The notes below the pieces were generated by a model. That model saw only the letters and a program-made list of their open reading frames with translations, was not told where the DNA came from and ran no database searches. A stretch of DNA of 33,272 bases, from positions 1 to 33,272 of the forward strand of contig JAAVEW010000039.1 of the NCBI GenBank assembly GCA_014801075.1. Direction: 5' to 3'. This document shows positions 32,863 through 33,272 of this stretch, one piece after another. The translations under genes were made by a program, and so were the position numbers. Every line of letters starts with the position of its first letter. Positions within the stretch are counted from its first letter, which is position 1. The stretch comes from Barnesiella sp. (GTDB taxonomy: Bacteria > Bacteroidota > Bacteroidia > Bacteroidales > Muribaculaceae).

Positions 32863-32892
32863 CAAATTTACAACTATTTTTGATTGTTGCAA
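32863..32892 (-). promoter_or_regulatory. Strong Bacteroidota promoter
   Basis: On the minus strand: TTG (32892-32890), a spacer of exactly 19 bp, then TAAATTTG (32870-32863), a full consensus match. Transcription should start near 32856. The first protein start downstream is 357 nt away (WG gene, 32499), so the promoter serves a non-coding RNA, a long leader, or both. Confidence 0.75.
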
Positions 32893-33016
32893 AATATGTT
32901 GTGAATTTTGTGAGCTGATTTACAGTGGCATTCGCGATGGGCGTTTTAGTTTTTGGGGGCTGCAGATGTCGCGAAAAGCCGCAATCCATCCCGGTTTGAG
33001 GGGGATCGTGGGGAAT

Positions 33017-33128
33017 CGTGGTGGGGCCGTCCTCGGCCGCACTTTGTGTGGGGGGATTATCGTATGGTTTGGGTATTGTGGGGTGCGGGGATTGTTGCGG
33101 GAGTGCGGCCGAGGACGGCCCCACCACG
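33017..33128. repeat. GC-rich 27-bp perfect inverted repeat
   Basis: Arms 33017-33043 and 33102-33128 are 27 bp and perfectly complementary (core GGGGCCGTCCTCGGCCGCAC), separated by 58 bp of strongly G-rich, T-containing sequence. No coding frame of protein-like composition is present. Resembles a MITE or REP-type element. Confidence 0.8.
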
Positions 33129-33137
33129 GCGGGGTGA

Positions 33138-33165
33138 GCGCGGGTCGGGAGACCCCCAATGCGGT
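33138..33165 (+). repeat. Third copy of the GC-rich dispersed repeat
   Basis: Starts GCGCGGGTCGGGAGACCCCC and continues AATGCGGTTA. It matches the copy at 8001-8030 through GGAGACCC with one difference, and the copy at 7923-7959 in its AATGCG-GTTA end. It begins 10 bp after the 27-bp inverted repeat, so the two may be one composite element. Confidence 0.55.
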
Positions 33166-33210
33166 TAAGCTAAGGATTCAACGCCTTATTTACATATATT
33201 TAACGGCACA

Positions 33211-33272
33211 AAAAAAGAAAAACCATAGTCAAAATGGTATATATAATTGGAACTAAAACCTTTTTGACTATG
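33211..33272 (-). terminator. Terminator-like hairpin at the window edge
   Basis: Perfect 11-bp arms (33224-33234 and 33262-33272, CATAGTCAAAA and its complement) with a 27-nt loop. On the minus strand the stem is followed by GGTTTTTCTTTTTTT, a strong T-tract. It would end a minus-strand gene lying right of the window. Because it touches the edge, a longer element cannot be excluded. Confidence 0.5.

Larger units (their letters stand above)
32500..33272. other. Structured non-coding right end
   Basis: About 770 bp without a supported protein gene. From left to right: a small hairpin with a T-rich tail on the minus strand (32552-32592), a 191-nt long imperfect hairpin (32592-32782), a 5' hairpin (32822-32857), a consensus minus-strand promoter (32863-32892), a 27-bp perfect inverted repeat (33017-33128), a third copy of the GC-rich dispersed repeat (33138-33165), and a terminator-like hairpin at the window edge. 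Confidence 0.6.

Noticed and set aside
32518-33256. Several short frames at the right end (e.g. 32518-32718, 32822-33127, 32966-33256)
   Set aside because: They cross the structured RNA or GC-rich inverted repeats and read as low-complexity Pro/Thr/Gly/Arg strings.

Overview
The window looks like a chromosomal segment of a Bacteroidales gut bacterium, most likely Muribaculaceae-like; the family is inferred, no marker tree was built. Reasons: promoters of the Bacteroidota form TTG-N19/20-TAnnTTTG before rpsO and at the right end, few Shine-Dalgarno sequences, a Bacteroidota-type lipobox, a GldB-like lipoprotein, an OMP_b-brl_3-type receptor, DUF4301, and a BspA/LRR_5 protein with a type IX-like C-terminal tail. 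Nothing marks it as phage or plasmid; the only recognisable transposon piece is an IS3-family end at the extreme left.

Layout. 1-212: 3' end of an IS3-family transposase and its terminal inverted repeat. 293-6626 (minus): dnaA, priA, an MCE/MlaD-like lipid-transport protein and an N-acetylmuramoyl-L-alanine amidase; the last three run amidase > MCE > priA. 6808-7800 (plus): GldB-like lipoprotein. 7801-8219: non-coding, with an inverted pair of GC-rich repeats, a 95-bp palindrome and the rpsO terminator. 8220-10985 (minus): rpsO and a large outer-membrane beta-barrel protein. 11114-18234 (minus): a complete, tightly packed histidine operon, hisG-D-C-B-H-A-F-IE, with HisB and HisIE both bifunctional, so eight genes carry the whole pathway. 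18594-19208 (plus): small Lys/Cys-rich LTXXQ-like periplasmic protein. 19209-19934: non-coding, with two terminators and a nested 232-bp palindromic element. 19935-23579 (minus): DUF4301 protein and a large TPR protein. 23907-28972 (plus): tsaC, a polyprenyl glycosylphosphotransferase (start overlapping tsaC), a CLC channel with CBS domains, and a GNAT acetyltransferase. 29094-32499 (minus): probable operon WG-repeat protein > BspA-like LRR/Big2 protein > small outer-membrane barrel. 32500-33272: no protein gene seen, but strong structure: a consensus promoter leading into a long imperfect hairpin resembling 6S RNA, then a GC-rich 27-bp perfect inverted repeat and a terminator-like hairpin at the window edge.

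Most of the window is housekeeping and envelope biology. The parts most worth following are the structured RNA at 32550-32860 (6S-like RNA or long leader of the WG/LRR/OMP operon), the nested palindromic element at 19450-19681, and a dispersed GC-rich repeat family with copies near 7.9 kb, 8.0 kb and 33.1 kb. I found no convincing new defence system, CRISPR array or biosynthetic cluster.
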